The notes below the pieces were generated by a model that worked only from the letters and a program-made list of their open reading frames with translations, had not been told where the DNA came from and did no database searches. Positions 46,841-57,018 of a DNA stretch of 64,000 bases are shown in pieces. Source of the DNA: Pseudomonas citri (GTDB taxonomy: Bacteria; Pseudomonadota; Gammaproteobacteria; Pseudomonadales; Pseudomonadaceae); the NCBI RefSeq assembly GCF_025336485.1, contig NZ_JAODAB010000004.1, forward strand, positions 1-64,000, read 5' to 3'. The translations under genes were made by a program, and so were the position numbers. Positions within the stretch are counted from its first letter, which is position 1. Every line of letters begins with the position of its first letter.

Positions 46841-48493
46841 TCATTCCTGAAAGCGCACGAAGCCGGCTGGCACCGAGCCGCGAGTATCAGGCAACCGGCT
46901 GACGATAGGCAGGGCTGCAACTGTCTTGGATCTGGCCGAAGCGTTGATGGATGGGACGCTCCGATCACTTTCATCGAGGCCTGTGAGGTTGAAGAAACTC
47001 ATCAGTCGTTGCAACTGCACCGCCTGGCCGCTCATTTCCTCGGCCGTAGCAGCCAGCTCCTCAGAGGCCGAGGCGTTCTGTTGGGTAATCTGGTTGAGCT
47101 GGTTCATCGCCGTGTTGATCTGGCTGACGCCGGAGGACTGCTCCTCGGAGGCAGCGCTAATCTCCTGCACCAGGTCAGAGGTCTTGGCGATACCGGGGAC
47201 AATCTCATCAAGCAGACTACCAGCGCGTTCGGCCAGGGCCACGCTGCCCTTGGCCACTTCGCCGATTTCCTGGGCGGCGACCTGGCTGCGTTCAGCCAGC
47301 TTGCGCACCTCGGCGGCGACCACGGCGAAGCCTTTGCCGTGGTCGCCGGCGCGAGCGGCCTCAATGGCAGCGTTGAGGGCAAGCAGATTGGTCTGATAGG
47401 CGATGTCGTCGATGATGCCGATCTTGTCCGCGATACTCTTCATCGCGGCGACCGTGTCCTTGACCGCCGCGCCGCCTTCAATGGCTTGCTTGGCGGCGTT
47501 GCCGGCCATGCCGTCGGTGACACGAGCGTTTTCGGTGTTCTGCTCGATGGAGGCGGACATCTGTTCGACCGAGGCGGAGGTCTCCTCAACACTGGCGGCC
47601 TGTTCACTGGAGGCCTGGCTCATCGACTGGGCGGTAGCGGAGACTTCCTCGGAGGCGCTGGTCAGGGCATTGGCTGAACCGCGTACTTCGCCGATGATCT
47701 GCGACAGCTTCTCGACCATGCTCTTCATCGCGGCGAGCACGCTACCGGTATCATTGGCGCGCAGCGGTATCGTCACACTGAGGTCACCTTCGGCAATACG
47801 GCGCGAGATATCAGCAGCTAATTGCGGTTCGCCACCCAACTGCCGAATGAGGCTGCGGGTAATCCAGATTGCCAGGCTGACGCCTATTACCAATGCCAGC
47901 CCGAGCAAAATGAAAGAAAGGACGCGAGTGTGATCGTATTCAACTTGTTCTTGTTGGTCGTTTTCGTCGAACGACGCTTCCTGCATTTCGACCATGTCGT
48001 TAAGCAGCTTGATCGATTCTATTCCTGACCGCTCCAGGTCACCATAAAGCACCTCAATGGCCTGATCGTCCAGTCCGGCAGACGCCAGCTCGACCATGCG
48101 TTCCAGGACCTGCACATAACTCGTACGGGCGGTTTTCAGACTCTTGAACAGGTTTTGCTCTTCCGGGTTGTCCAGCAACTTCTCCAGTGCGCCCATGCGG
48201 GCTGCCTGATCCTGGCGGATCTTTTGGTACCTGTCGCGTAGCTGTTTCAGTTGCTGCTCGTCGGACTTGAGAATCAGATCACGAAGCACGACGTTGGTAT
48301 CGCTCATACCGCTGATGATTTCGTTGCTGATCTGGACCTTCGGATAAGCATTGCCGGTAATGTCGTCCACGATCATGTGCACGTTAAAAAGACCAGTCAT
48401 GCTGGTAATGGCCAGCGTCAGCATCATCAGGAGCACGACTGCGTACCCTAAACCGAGTTTAGTGCCAACCCTCATATTGGAAGCAATGCTCAT
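46841..48493 (-). CDS. methyl-accepting chemotaxis protein with four-helix-bundle sensor
   Basis: The 550-residue receptor has a membrane helix (about 13-36), a periplasmic four-helix-bundle domain (about 37-190), a second helix (about 191-215), HAMP and a signalling domain with the tip [20 protein letters not shown]. The C-terminal tail beyond the coiled coil ([20 protein letters not shown], then GFVRFQE) is a flexible linker, but it ends without the WxxF-type pentapeptide that binds CheR or CheB. It is the main membrane receptor coded inside the cluster. Ligand unknown. Confidence 0.93.
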   Translation of the reverse strand: MSIASNMRVGTKLGLGYAVVLLMMLTLAITSMTGLFNVHMIVDDITGNAYPKVQISNEIISGMSDTNVVLRDLILKSDEQQLKQLRDRYQKIRQDQAARMGALEKLLDNPEEQNLFKSLKTARTSYVQVLERMVELASAGLDDQAIEVLYGDLERSGIESIKLLNDMVEMQEASFDENDQQEQVEYDHTRVLSFILLGLALVIGVSLAIWITRSLIRQLGGEPQLAADISRRIAEGDLSVTIPLRANDTGSVLAAMKSMVEKLSQIIGEVRGSANALTSASEEVSATAQSMSQASSEQAASVEETSASVEQMSASIEQNTENARVTDGMAGNAAKQAIEGGAAVKDTVAAMKSIADKIGIIDDIAYQTNLLALNAAIEAARAGDHGKGFAVVAAEVRKLAERSQVAAQEIGEVAKGSVALAERAGSLLDEIVPGIAKTSDLVQEISAASEEQSSGVSQINTAMNQLNQITQQNASASEELAATAEEMSGQAVQLQRLMSFFNLTGLDESDRSVPSINASARSKTVAALPIVSRLPDTRGSVPAGFVRFQE

Positions 48494-48546
48494 TTTTCGC
48501 GTTCTCTATTGTTGGATCAATGGGGGATTTGCGCAGCAATGGGGAT

Positions 48547-50721
48547 TTACGAACGCCAACTGTCGGCGATGGTCCGCTGTTTCGAGTCGACGACCTGTTT
48601 GACGAGCCCTGGGACGTCCAGGATCAGCGCCACCTCACCGCTGCCGAGGATAGTGAAACCGCCGACCCCGCCGATCTGGCCGAAAATCTTGCTCAGCGGC
48701 TTGATGACGGTCTGAAATTCCCCTAGTAGGCGATCCACCACCAGGCCGGCGCGTTGCCCGGCGAATTGCACCACCACCACGTTTTCCCGACGCGGCGCGG
48801 TGCCCACGTAGTTGAACAACTCACGCAGGCGGATAAACGGCAGCACCTCGCCGCGCAGATTGAAGTAGTCAGACCCGTCATTGGCTGGCAGTTCGATACA
48901 CTCCACCACCATGCCCTGAGGGAGCACGTAACTGGCGCTGCCGACGCCGACCATGAAGCCGTCGATGATCGCCAGGGTCAGCGGCAGGCGGATGCGCAGA
49001 GTGGTGCCCCGACCCTCGACACTCTCCAACCCGATGCTACCGCGTAGAGCGGTGATGCTGCGCTTGACGACATCCATACCGACGCCACGACCGGAAAGGT
49101 TACTGACCTGATCGGCGGTGGAAAAACCAGGCTCAAAGATCAGGTTGAAGATGTCCTGTTCAGCCAGGCTCTGCCCTTCACTAACCAGACCGCGCTCAAT
49201 GCCCTTACGAAGAATCTTGTCCTTGTTCAAACCACCGCCATCGTCGGCGACCTCGATCACAATGCTGCCTGCATCATGGAAGGCATTCAGACGCAAACGA
49301 CCTTGGGCTGGTTTACCTCGAGCCTCTCGCACTTCAGGGGGCTCAATGCCATGGTCCATGGCGTTGCGCACCAGATGAGTGAGCGGATCACCGATGCGCT
49401 CCACCACGGTTTTGTCCAGCTCGGTCTCGCTGCCGCCGATGTCCAGGAGTATGTCCTTGCCCAGCTCCTTGGCAACGTCGCGCACCACACGCTGGAAGCG
49501 ATTGAAGGTAGAACCGATTTGCACCATACGCAGGGTCAGCGCTGAGTCACGGACCTCTTCCACCAGACGCGCGAGAACTGCCGTGGCCTCCACCAGATCA
49601 CTGGCGCCTGCGTTCCGGGCGGCGAGATTGGCGCCGGCACCGGCGATGATAAGTTCGCCAATCAGGTTAATCAGTTGGTCGAGCTTGCCTGCATCGACGC
49701 GGATCAGGCTGCTCTCCGTCTTGCGGCTATCTTTGACAAGCTGCTTTTTCAGCGCCTCTTCGATTGGCGGCAAGTCAATGAGCGGCTGGTCAAGCAGCCC
49801 CCGATCGGTAAGCTGCTGATGCGGCCCGGTGGGAGGATTGGGTAACGAATCGCCCAGTTCTTCGGGGGGGTGAATACCGCAGCGTAGGAGGAAGATTTCA
49901 CCCATGCGCAGACTTTCTTGCGGCAGCGCCTGAATGGTCTTGCGATATTCATCGGTCTTGCTGTTCGGCGCGAGGATATGCACCTGGCTGTCTTCGCGAA
50001 TGAACTCGAAGACGCCCTCGATGGTGGCCTGGTCGGCATTGCTGTGAAAGCCGATTTCGAAGCCGAGGTAACAGCTTTCAGGATCTATCTCGGCGCTTGA
50101 TGGCAGGTTGTCGCTGAGGGTGACAATATTGCAGATGTGCCCCAGGGTGGACAGATAACGAATGAACGCCAGCGGATCCATGCCATTGCGCAGCAGGTCG
50201 CGGCCCAGGCGCAGGGAAATATGCCAGTGATGAGTCTGTAGTCTGTCGTCACTGCTCTCCCCGTCTCGCTCAGATTCGCTGGACAAGGTGCTTTGCCGCG
50301 CATTAGCGCTGTCCTGCGTCGATTTCGGCACTTCACCTGATAGCCGACTGAGCAGGTCGAGTAGATGGACCCCATTGTTCCGTACAGATACCTGCGCCTG
50401 CTGGTTGTCGGCGGCCAGGTTCACCAACACGCCGATGTGATCGCACACTCGCAGGAACAGAGCAGTCAACTCTTCATCGAAATGCAAATGCTTGTCACGA
50501 ACCCGATCCAGCACGCTTTCGGCTACATGAGTAAAGGCAACAATATCGTCCAGACCGAACAAGCCGGCGGAACCTTTGATCGTATGTGCGGCACGAAAAA
50601 TCGCGTTGATCGTGTCATGATCATCCGGGGCCAACTCGATATGCAACAGGGCATCTTCCATCTGCTGCAGCAACTCGAGGCTCTCAATGATGAAGGTCTG
50701 TTGTGCGTCATCCATGTTCAT
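48547..50721 (-). CDS. cheA: chemotaxis histidine kinase CheA
   Basis: The 724-residue kinase has an Hpt domain with H46 (FRAAHTIKGSAGLFG), a long middle region (about 130-330) without a clear CheY-binding P2 match, the dimerisation helices (SSLIRVDAGKLDQLINLIGE-like segment near 340-370), the ATPase boxes (LVRNAMDHGIEPPE, VADDGGGLNKDKI, SNLSGRGVGMDVVKRSI) and a C-terminal CheW-like domain (GEVLPFIRLREL). It phosphorylates CheY and CheB. It starts 13 nt after the STAS gene. Confidence 0.95.
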   Translation of the reverse strand: MNMDDAQQTFIIESLELLQQMEDALLHIELAPDDHDTINAIFRAAHTIKGSAGLFGLDDIVAFTHVAESVLDRVRDKHLHFDEELTALFLRVCDHIGVLVNLAADNQQAQVSVRNNGVHLLDLLSRLSGEVPKSTQDSANARQSTLSSESERDGESSDDRLQTHHWHISLRLGRDLLRNGMDPLAFIRYLSTLGHICNIVTLSDNLPSSAEIDPESCYLGFEIGFHSNADQATIEGVFEFIREDSQVHILAPNSKTDEYRKTIQALPQESLRMGEIFLLRCGIHPPEELGDSLPNPPTGPHQQLTDRGLLDQPLIDLPPIEEALKKQLVKDSRKTESSLIRVDAGKLDQLINLIGELIIAGAGANLAARNAGASDLVEATAVLARLVEEVRDSALTLRMVQIGSTFNRFQRVVRDVAKELGKDILLDIGGSETELDKTVVERIGDPLTHLVRNAMDHGIEPPEVREARGKPAQGRLRLNAFHDAGSIVIEVADDGGGLNKDKILRKGIERGLVSEGQSLAEQDIFNLIFEPGFSTADQVSNLSGRGVGMDVVKRSITALRGSIGLESVEGRGTTLRIRLPLTLAIIDGFMVGVGSASYVLPQGMVVECIELPANDGSDYFNLRGEVLPFIRLRELFNYVGTAPRRENVVVVQFAGQRAGLVVDRLLGEFQTVIKPLSKIFGQIGGVGGFTILGSGEVALILDVPGLVKQVVDSKQRTIADSWRS

Positions 50722-50734
50722 GGTTGTTGCCTTT

Positions 50735-51043
50735 TCATGAATGGTTCGATTGCACGAGGTTGGGACTGCCGAAGAAGTCGGCGATATCGCACAACTCGAA
50801 CACCTCCAGTACCGCCTGACTGTGGTTGCTTAGCTGCAACTGTCGGCTGTGCTTGATCATTTCTTTCTTGGCCATAATCAGCAATTGCAACCCGGCTGTA
50901 TCCAGTTCCTGGACCGCACCGAGGTCCAGTTCGAGATTGCCGCCCTGCCCTAACAAGTCATCCAGGCGGAGTTTCCATTCGGCGATGGTATAAATGCTCA
51001 GTTCGCCCTCGATGGCGATGCGTTGATAAACGTCAGTGTTCAT
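50735..51043 (-). CDS. STAS-domain protein in the chemosensory operon
   Basis: The 102-residue protein is a single STAS domain of the anti-sigma-factor-antagonist type (YTIAEWKLRLDDLLGQGGNL, then LGAVQELDTAGLQLLIMAKK). The site that is phosphorylated in SpoIIAA-like proteins holds T49 (DTAG). ATG 51043 was chosen by homology; the frame extends 14 codons further. It sits between cheY and cheA. No anti-sigma kinase is encoded nearby, so it may act inside the array. Role unknown. Confidence 0.85.
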   Translation of the reverse strand: MNTDVYQRIAIEGELSIYTIAEWKLRLDDLLGQGGNLELDLGAVQELDTAGLQLLIMAKKEMIKHSRQLQLSNHSQAVLEVFELCDIADFFGSPNLVQSNHS

Positions 51044-51084
51044 AGCTTCTATCCGGTCGTTATCCTTGACTGTCACATCTGGCA

Positions 51085-51118
51085 CCGCTCAGGGTGTGCA
51101 AGCGCTCACCCTGAGCGG
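51085..51118. other. strong hairpin between cheY and the STAS gene
   Basis: CCGCTCAGGGTG and CACCCTGAGCGG form a perfect 12-bp stem with a 10-nt loop in the 147-nt gap inside the operon. It lacks a T tract on the minus strand, so it is more likely an mRNA processing or stability element or a partial attenuator than a terminator. Confidence 0.6.
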
Positions 51119-51190
51119 CGGGCATGACTGCAGCCCGACAGGCAGCGCAGCAGCCTGGGCAGGTTGCCCAACAGACCCGCCTGAAAGTGT

Positions 51191-51559
51191 TTATGGCAGA
51201 ACAAGTTTGGAAACAGCTGTGAGCATCTTCGCCGGCTGGAAGGGTTTGACCACCCAGGCTTTGGCCCCGGCCGCCTGGCCTTCCTGCTTCTTCGCGTCGC
51301 TGACTTCGGTTGTGAGCATGATCACGGGTGTGAATTTGTAAGCCGGCAACTGCTTGGCCGCACGGACAAACGTAAGGCCATCCATATTCGGCATATTTAC
51401 GTCGCTGATAATCAGATGCAGCTTGCGGCCGTCGAGCTTGCTCAAGGCATCCTTGCCATCACAGGCCTCGACAGTCTCATACCCGGCGCCTTTCAGCGTG
51501 ATGCTGACGACCTGGCGCAGGGAGGCCGAGTCGTCGACGATCATGATGGTTTTGGCCAT
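51191..51559 (-). CDS. cheY: chemotaxis response regulator CheY
   Basis: The 122-residue single-domain receiver has the acidic pair in IMIVDDSASLRQ, phosphorylation site D53 (IISDVNMPNMDG), the Thr switch in IMLTTE and the Lys in WVVKPFQPA. There is no output domain. It is the phosphorylation target of the CheA in this operon. It starts 9 nt after the receptor-like gene upstream. Confidence 0.95.
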   Translation of the reverse strand: MAKTIMIVDDSASLRQVVSITLKGAGYETVEACDGKDALSKLDGRKLHLIISDVNMPNMDGLTFVRAAKQLPAYKFTPVIMLTTEVSDAKKQEGQAAGAKAWVVKPFQPAKMLTAVSKLVLP

Positions 51560-51568
51560 GGTGGGCTC

Positions 51569-52771
51569 CTAGAAAAAGGTGATTTCGGATTCACTGGCGG
51601 TCGCTCCCTGGGCGTTGCCCCGGTGCACCGCATGCAGTTCAGGCATGGTGTAGGTGCTGGCCAGTTGCTCAAGCCAGGCATCGGCATCGAGAGGTGTTTG
51701 AGTGCGACCGGCAGCGCTGTCCTGTTGCCCTTGGTCAAGACTCTGGCGTAGTTTCTCCAGGTCGTTGCGCACCAGCCCTAGCACTTGACTGACGCGATCT
51801 TGGAACTGCAAACCAACCAGAACCTGGGAGATCTCCTGAACGACGGACTGGCTTTCCTTTCGCAACTCGTGGGAGGAATCAAGGAGCGTGCTGGTGGCGC
51901 CGCGAAAGCGCTGAATTACCTGCTCAATCACCTGACCTGAATGGGTTACCGTGGCTTCGTCCTGCTCGGCATATTGGCGAGAAATCGCCAGGGTGCTGGC
52001 AATAGCCGCATTCACCGTGTCCACGGTCTCGCCAATGCGCCTGCCGGTCTCTCCGGAGAGGCTGGAGAGTTTACGGATTTCATCCGCCACCACGGCGAAG
52101 CCACGACCTACCTCGCCGGCACGGGCCGCCTCAATGGCGGCATTGAGTGCCACCAGGTTGGTCTGCTTCGCAAAATTGCCGACATCCAGGGCCATCGTCT
52201 TCAGTTGCTCTGTAAGGCCGGCGAGCTCCATCACCTCATGCAGCAATAACTCTTTGGTAGCCAAAGCGGCACGTAGCGAGGCGACGATGGCATCCAGTTC
52301 GTGCTGGCAGGTGCCTAGCAGCCCAACCAATCCGTCATCCGCAGCAGTGCTGTCCTGCGTGGTCGAGACGGCTTCGACTCGCTGGGATATATCGGCAAAG
52401 CGCACGGCAAGTGCGGAAATGGCTTCTTCCGTATGGCTGCGGGCAACTTCGATCTGGCCAGCCCAAATCGGCAACACGCCGCTGCACAAAGGGGCCAGGC
52501 CGCAGGTGCACAGGGACTGACTACCTGGCTCACCAACCACTTGCAGGCTTTCGCGGGCTGATTGTTGAATGTGATTCAGGGCACGATTGCGTGAGTGATA
52601 GTAGAGAGACGCAGCCGTGCCAGATATCAGGAGCAAGGCCACGAACCCGAACGGCTGAACGCCCAGCCCCCCTGCTCCCAGCACGCAGATGGCGCCCAGC
52701 GCTGTCAGCACCAAGAGCGCTACGGGCGCGCTTACTATGGACGACCTTGGTTGGGCGATGGTTACGCTCAA
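51569..52771 (-). CDS. chemoreceptor-like protein with short membrane hairpin and Cys-rich segment
   Basis: The ~400-residue protein has two adjacent membrane helices near the N-terminus ([20 protein letters not shown] and [20 protein letters not shown]) with almost no periplasmic part. Next comes a segment [16 protein letters not shown], then a receptor signalling domain with the tip [24 protein letters not shown] start at 52771 is used: GGAG lies 7 nt upstream, and longer frames have no homology. It is the first gene of the chemosensory operon. Such receptors sense from inside the cell or membrane; the signal is unknown. Confidence 0.85.
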   Translation of the reverse strand: MSVTIAQPRSSIVSAPVALLVLTALGAICVLGAGGLGVQPFGFVALLLISGTAASLYYHSRNRALNHIQQSARESLQVVGEPGSQSLCTCGLAPLCSGVLPIWAGQIEVARSHTEEAISALAVRFADISQRVEAVSTTQDSTAADDGLVGLLGTCQHELDAIVASLRAALATKELLLHEVMELAGLTEQLKTMALDVGNFAKQTNLVALNAAIEAARAGEVGRGFAVVADEIRKLSSLSGETGRRIGETVDTVNAAIASTLAISRQYAEQDEATVTHSGQVIEQVIQRFRGATSTLLDSSHELRKESQSVVQEISQVLVGLQFQDRVSQVLGLVRNDLEKLRQSLDQGQQDSAAGRTQTPLDADAWLEQLASTYTMPELHAVHRGNAQGATASESEITFF

Positions 52772-53416
52772 TATGATTCTCCATGCGGTGGCCGGGACAG
52801 CCTGGCAAATGCCGATACAGGTACCCAACGTGAAAAAATCTAGAGTCAAAATGACATCAACTTATGATGCAGGTCATATGCAACGGCTAGCCATCGGGTT
52901 TCGCTGCTTTTTGGGTAGGCATCTTGGGCTCGGTTGGTAGGCATTTCCTTACCACCCGTGCAAAGCAAGCGAAATTTCGCCTTGAACGGGTGACTGACAG
53001 AGCCATTGCCTGAGGAGCACGGCTATGCGCGGCTCCATTAACCTGGTACCGGTTGATGTAGCGTTGCGTGAGCTTGCATTTCGCGGGGTTACCCCAGCTG
53101 GGGAACCGGATAGGGCAAGGAGTAGCCGCGATTTGTGACTGCTAGCGCTATGCACTCGGCTATCTACGCGTCAAGAAGTCGTGCCCCAGAGGCCACGCGA
53201 CGAATCGCACCGAGCAGCCTCTAGCCAACACACCATTAGTCGCTCCAGCCCTGATCGTGTTGCAGAGCGATATGCGAGCTTGGTCCGAGTTGAGGTCAAG
53301 GGGGAATGCTGTAATCGGAACGCCAACACACCTTAGGTCGCATTGTCCGATAGCCGCTTATGCCCCCGCTTGCTGATTCGCGCCCTTTTAACGAGGCCAA
53401 GTGCGACCCTGCGGGG
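52772..53416. other. non-coding region upstream of the chemosensory operon
   Basis: About 645 bp without a convincing gene. It contains the operon promoter, several G/C-rich palindromes (CCCCAGCTGGGG at 53092-53103; CGAAATTTCG near 52970), and next to the response regulator stop codon a small GACCC/GGGTC hairpin (53405-53418). No tRNA or known RNA was recognised. Confidence 0.5.
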
Positions 53417-54046
53417 TCAGAGCAATTGTTGCGTCATTGCATAGCGGACGATATCAGCCGTGCTGACGAACCCCATCTTTTCCATCAGCCGAGCCTTATG
53501 GGTGCTCACCGTCTTGTGGCTGATGACTAATTCCGTAGCAATCCGCGAGACGCTCATGCCGCTGGCGAGCAGACGCATGACCTGAAGCTCCCGATCGGTG
53601 AGCGCATCGTGCTGGCTACCTGGCCCCAAGCCTGTGGCGGCAAAGGCCATTTGTTCGGCCAGCGCGGCGTCGATGTAACGCCCGCCAGCAGCTACTCGGC
53701 GGATGGCCGCGAGCAGCGTCTCGGGGTCTCGGTCCTTGGTGAGATAACCGGAGGCCCCCGACTTGAGTGCACGCTGTGCTATCTGCACTTCATTGTGCAT
53801 GCTCAATACCAGAATCGGCAGTTTCGGATAATGGGCGCGTATACGCGCAACCAGATCGTCGCCGCTGATGCCTGGCATGCTCATGTCCAGGAGCAACAGA
53901 TCAATGTCTCCGTGGCGTAGCTGTTCAAGCAGCAGGACACCGTTTTCCGCTTCAGCCACAACGTGCAGGTCCCCGGCCAGAGCAAACAGTTGCTTCAGAC
54001 CTTCGCGCATGATGGCGTGATCGTCAGCGATCATCAATTGGATCAT
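53417..54046 (-). CDS. LuxR-family (NarL-type) response regulator
   Basis: The 209-residue regulator has a receiver domain with D54 (LLLLDMSMPGISGDD) and a C-terminal LuxR helix-turn-helix (LTDRELQVMRLLASGMSVSR, then IATELVISHKTVSTHKARLM). ATG 54046 overlaps the kinase stop by 4 nt, so kinase and regulator are translated together. Target genes are unknown. Confidence 0.93.
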   Translation of the reverse strand: MIQLMIADDHAIMREGLKQLFALAGDLHVVAEAENGVLLLEQLRHGDIDLLLLDMSMPGISGDDLVARIRAHYPKLPILVLSMHNEVQIAQRALKSGASGYLTKDRDPETLLAAIRRVAAGGRYIDAALAEQMAFAATGLGPGSQHDALTDRELQVMRLLASGMSVSRIATELVISHKTVSTHKARLMEKMGFVSTADIVRYAMTQQLL

Positions 54047-57018
54047 GGAACCTCTGAGTCTATTTGAAAGGGGATATTCACTCGCACACACGCGCCTTGC
54101 CCAGGGGCACTGTCTACAGTAACCGTTCCGCCGAGCATATGCCCGCGCTCGCGCATGCCGAGCATACCGAGCGTGCCCCTGGACAGCTGCTTCGGGTCGA
54201 AGCCCCTACCGTTGTCCCGCACTTCGATCAGGACGTGCTCGGCACTGCACTCCAGATGAATATCCACCCGACTCGCCTGCGCATGGCGAGCGACATTGGT
54301 CAGGGACTCCTGAATCACTCGAAAAACCGCGGTGGCACGTTCGTCGTCGAGCTCCAATCGAGCCGATGGCGCTCTCAGGCGGCAGGGAATGCCCGCATTG
54401 TGCGAAAACTCGGAAACCAGCCATTCGAGCGCCGAGATCAATCCCATGTTTAGTGCGGAGGGACGCAGGCTGGTGGCAACGTTGCGAACCACCTGGATCG
54501 TTTCGTCGATCCGCCCCATCAGCACCTGGACTCGCTCCACCAGCGCCGGTTGTTCACTGCCGAATTGCAGGCGCAACAGCGAAATGCCCATACGTAGAGC
54601 GGTCAGTTGCTGTCCAAGCTCGTCATGAATCTCCCGGGCAATGCGCTTGCGCTCTTCTTCCCGCGTGGTTTCGCGGTAGCTGGATAGCTGGCGAAGTTGC
54701 GCGTGAGATTCCTTCAATTGCTGCTCCGCCGCCCGCATGGCGCTGACATTGCGCCCGACCGCTAGAACACTGACAAGTGCCTCATGTTGATCACGCTCCG
54801 GTACCAGGCGAACCTGGTAGCTGGTAATTTCTGCGTCCCATTTAGCCGGAACGTCCAGGGATATCTCCTCCTCGGTAACTTTGCAGGTACGAATGATGTA
54901 TTCGAGCTTGTTTTGAAAGAATCGCGCTTGATCCGAATCAGGTGCCACCTCGCAAGTCTTTTTACCCAGCAGAAAGCTCAGCGGACAGCCGAACATGCGT
55001 TGCGCTGCGGGATTGGCATACAAGATTCGGTTCTGCAGGTCGAAGCGAGCAATGACATCGGGAGTGTTTTCCACCAAGGCGCGGAACTCCTGCTCGCTGG
55101 CCAGCAAACGGTTTTCCATTTGTTTGCGTTCGGTGATATCACGGCTGATTCCGACGATACGGTAGATTTTCCCCTGTTCGTCGCGAACAGGAATGAACGT
55201 CGAGAGAGCCGCGAGCATTCCCGCAGGCAGCTCTAACTCATCTTCCCATTCGATACTTTCTCCGCTCGCCAGGCAGCGCTCGAGAGCATCCAGGACCTTG
55301 CGTGCCGTTTGCGCCGAGCTTGATTCGCCCACGTATCGACCAATCAATTGCTCGCGGTGAAACCCCGAAGAACGTTTGAACGCGTTGTTGATCTCGATAT
55401 ATCGGAAGCGTTGATCTTCAGTCACTTCCAACAGATAGAGGCATTCCGATGAGTTGTCGAAAACCTCCCGATAACGTCTTTCAGTGTCCCACTGCGCCGC
55501 TTGCAGCCGCTTGCGCTCACTGATGTCACGGGCGAGCGCCAGGTTGTAGTGCTGACCGTCAAGCTCAAAATGAGAAACGCTGATCTCGACCGGAAAAATG
55601 ACGCCGGCCTTGGTCCGGTTGCGGCTCTCGATGATTTCGGGAGGACGCTCTGAAGTGGTGAACCAACATTCCCGCAGTCGCTCATTGCTCCAGTCAAGAT
55701 CTATTTCGGCGACGGTCATGCGCAGCAGCTCTTCTCTGCTGTACCCCAAGCGTCGGCAAGCTTCATCGTTGACATAGTGGAAGCGGGCCTGATCATCCAG
55801 CAAATAGGCAGCCTCCTGCACATGACTGAGGGCAAAATCCATCAGAGAAACGCGCTCCTCGGCCTCGATAAGCCGGCTGAGGTCTTCGATCTGGACGACA
55901 AAATACAAGGGACTACCATCTTTGGCGCGTATCGCGCTGGCGGTAAGCTGCACCCTAAGATATCGGCCATCGCGGTGCCGGTAGCGCTTTTCAAGGCGCA
56001 CGTAGGGAACCTCACCCTTGATCAGACGTTGGCGGTAAGCGTGTTCTCTGGCGAGATCGTCTGGATGGGTCAGTAACCGGCTGGAGATTTGGAGCAATTG
56101 CTCCTCACTGCACCCGAACATCTCACAAAGGCAAAAATTGACGCGCAACCAGCGACCATCGAGGGCCAGCAGCGCCATGCCGATGGCTGCGGACTCGAAA
56201 GCGAGGCGGAACCGCTCTTCGCTTTCAAGCAGTGCCTGTTCGACGCCTTTGCGCTCGCTGATGTCGTGCAGGAAACCGAACCAGACAATCGCACCATCCA
56301 CCTCCAGCGTCGGCCTGGCGCGCCCCTCAAGCCAGATATCGCCCTTTTGTGGATGACGCACCCGGTATTCACAGTGCCAGGGGGCCATGGAGCGTGCCGA
56401 CTCGGCGATCGTTTCTTGAACCCGTACAACATCGTCAGGGTGAATGCGTTCAAACAGGATGCTGATATCGCGCTCCAGTTCCTGCACCTTTACGCCATAG
56501 TATTTTTCGTAGCCAGGCGTAACCCAAGGCATGGAGAGCGTGCCGTCGCTGCCAAGGCGCAAGGTACCGATGATGCCTGGAGCGGTCTCGGTGATCCGTT
56601 GCAGCCAGTGATCCTGCTCCAGAAATTCGTCCAGGCTCTTAGGGGCTCCAACCGGGACTATCTCGACCAGCAGAAATGCACCCACGGTCGCCAGCTTGCT
56701 ACGACCACACAGCAGAGTGCCATCTTTGTGTCGATAGGACAGCTCAACAGGCTGGTCAACGAAGTACCGAGGCAAAAGGTGACCATTCACCGCCTCGGTG
56801 ACCACGCGATCAGCCTGATGAAGCAACTCGATAAACGCAACCCCTGACAAATCTGCCGGGGGGTAGCCGAACAGCTCGGTAAAAGCGGTATTGACCTTCA
56901 ATATCCACCCCCGATCATCGAGTAGTACCAGGGCGCAGGACACCAGATCGAAGGTAGCCCCGAACAGTGGGGTTTGCGCCATCCGTGCGTTTAACGCATC
57001 CGCTTCCGTAGAGAGCAT
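54043..57018 (-). CDS. cytoplasmic multi-PAS sensor histidine kinase (NarX/DesK-type core)
   Basis: The 991-residue kinase has six PAS-like modules in a row (starting near residues 15, 140, 265, 395, 520 and 645; for example NTAFTELFGYPPADLSG and FCLCEMFGCSEEQLL). They are followed by a HisKA_3 domain with the phosphorylated His in RIAREIHDELGQQLTALRMG and an ATPase domain (VRDNGRGFDPKQLSRGTLGM). There are no membrane helices, so it is cytosolic. No heme- or flavin-binding motif could be assigned. The start is uncertain because no ribosome site precedes ATG 57018. Confidence 0.9.
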   Translation of the reverse strand: MLSTEADALNARMAQTPLFGATFDLVSCALVLLDDRGWILKVNTAFTELFGYPPADLSGVAFIELLHQADRVVTEAVNGHLLPRYFVDQPVELSYRHKDGTLLCGRSKLATVGAFLLVEIVPVGAPKSLDEFLEQDHWLQRITETAPGIIGTLRLGSDGTLSMPWVTPGYEKYYGVKVQELERDISILFERIHPDDVVRVQETIAESARSMAPWHCEYRVRHPQKGDIWLEGRARPTLEVDGAIVWFGFLHDISERKGVEQALLESEERFRLAFESAAIGMALLALDGRWLRVNFCLCEMFGCSEEQLLQISSRLLTHPDDLAREHAYRQRLIKGEVPYVRLEKRYRHRDGRYLRVQLTASAIRAKDGSPLYFVVQIEDLSRLIEAEERVSLMDFALSHVQEAAYLLDDQARFHYVNDEACRRLGYSREELLRMTVAEIDLDWSNERLRECWFTTSERPPEIIESRNRTKAGVIFPVEISVSHFELDGQHYNLALARDISERKRLQAAQWDTERRYREVFDNSSECLYLLEVTEDQRFRYIEINNAFKRSSGFHREQLIGRYVGESSSAQTARKVLDALERCLASGESIEWEDELELPAGMLAALSTFIPVRDEQGKIYRIVGISRDITERKQMENRLLASEQEFRALVENTPDVIARFDLQNRILYANPAAQRMFGCPLSFLLGKKTCEVAPDSDQARFFQNKLEYIIRTCKVTEEEISLDVPAKWDAEITSYQVRLVPERDQHEALVSVLAVGRNVSAMRAAEQQLKESHAQLRQLSSYRETTREEERKRIAREIHDELGQQLTALRMGISLLRLQFGSEQPALVERVQVLMGRIDETIQVVRNVATSLRPSALNMGLISALEWLVSEFSHNAGIPCRLRAPSARLELDDERATAVFRVIQESLTNVARHAQASRVDIHLECSAEHVLIEVRDNGRGFDPKQLSRGTLGMLGMRERGHMLGGTVTVDSAPGQGACVRVNIPFQIDSEVP

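Noticed and set aside
52530..52808. ATG start (MENHIER frame) for the first chemosensory gene
   Set aside because: That frame does not continue into the receptor; the TTG at 52771 with GGAG at 7 nt does.
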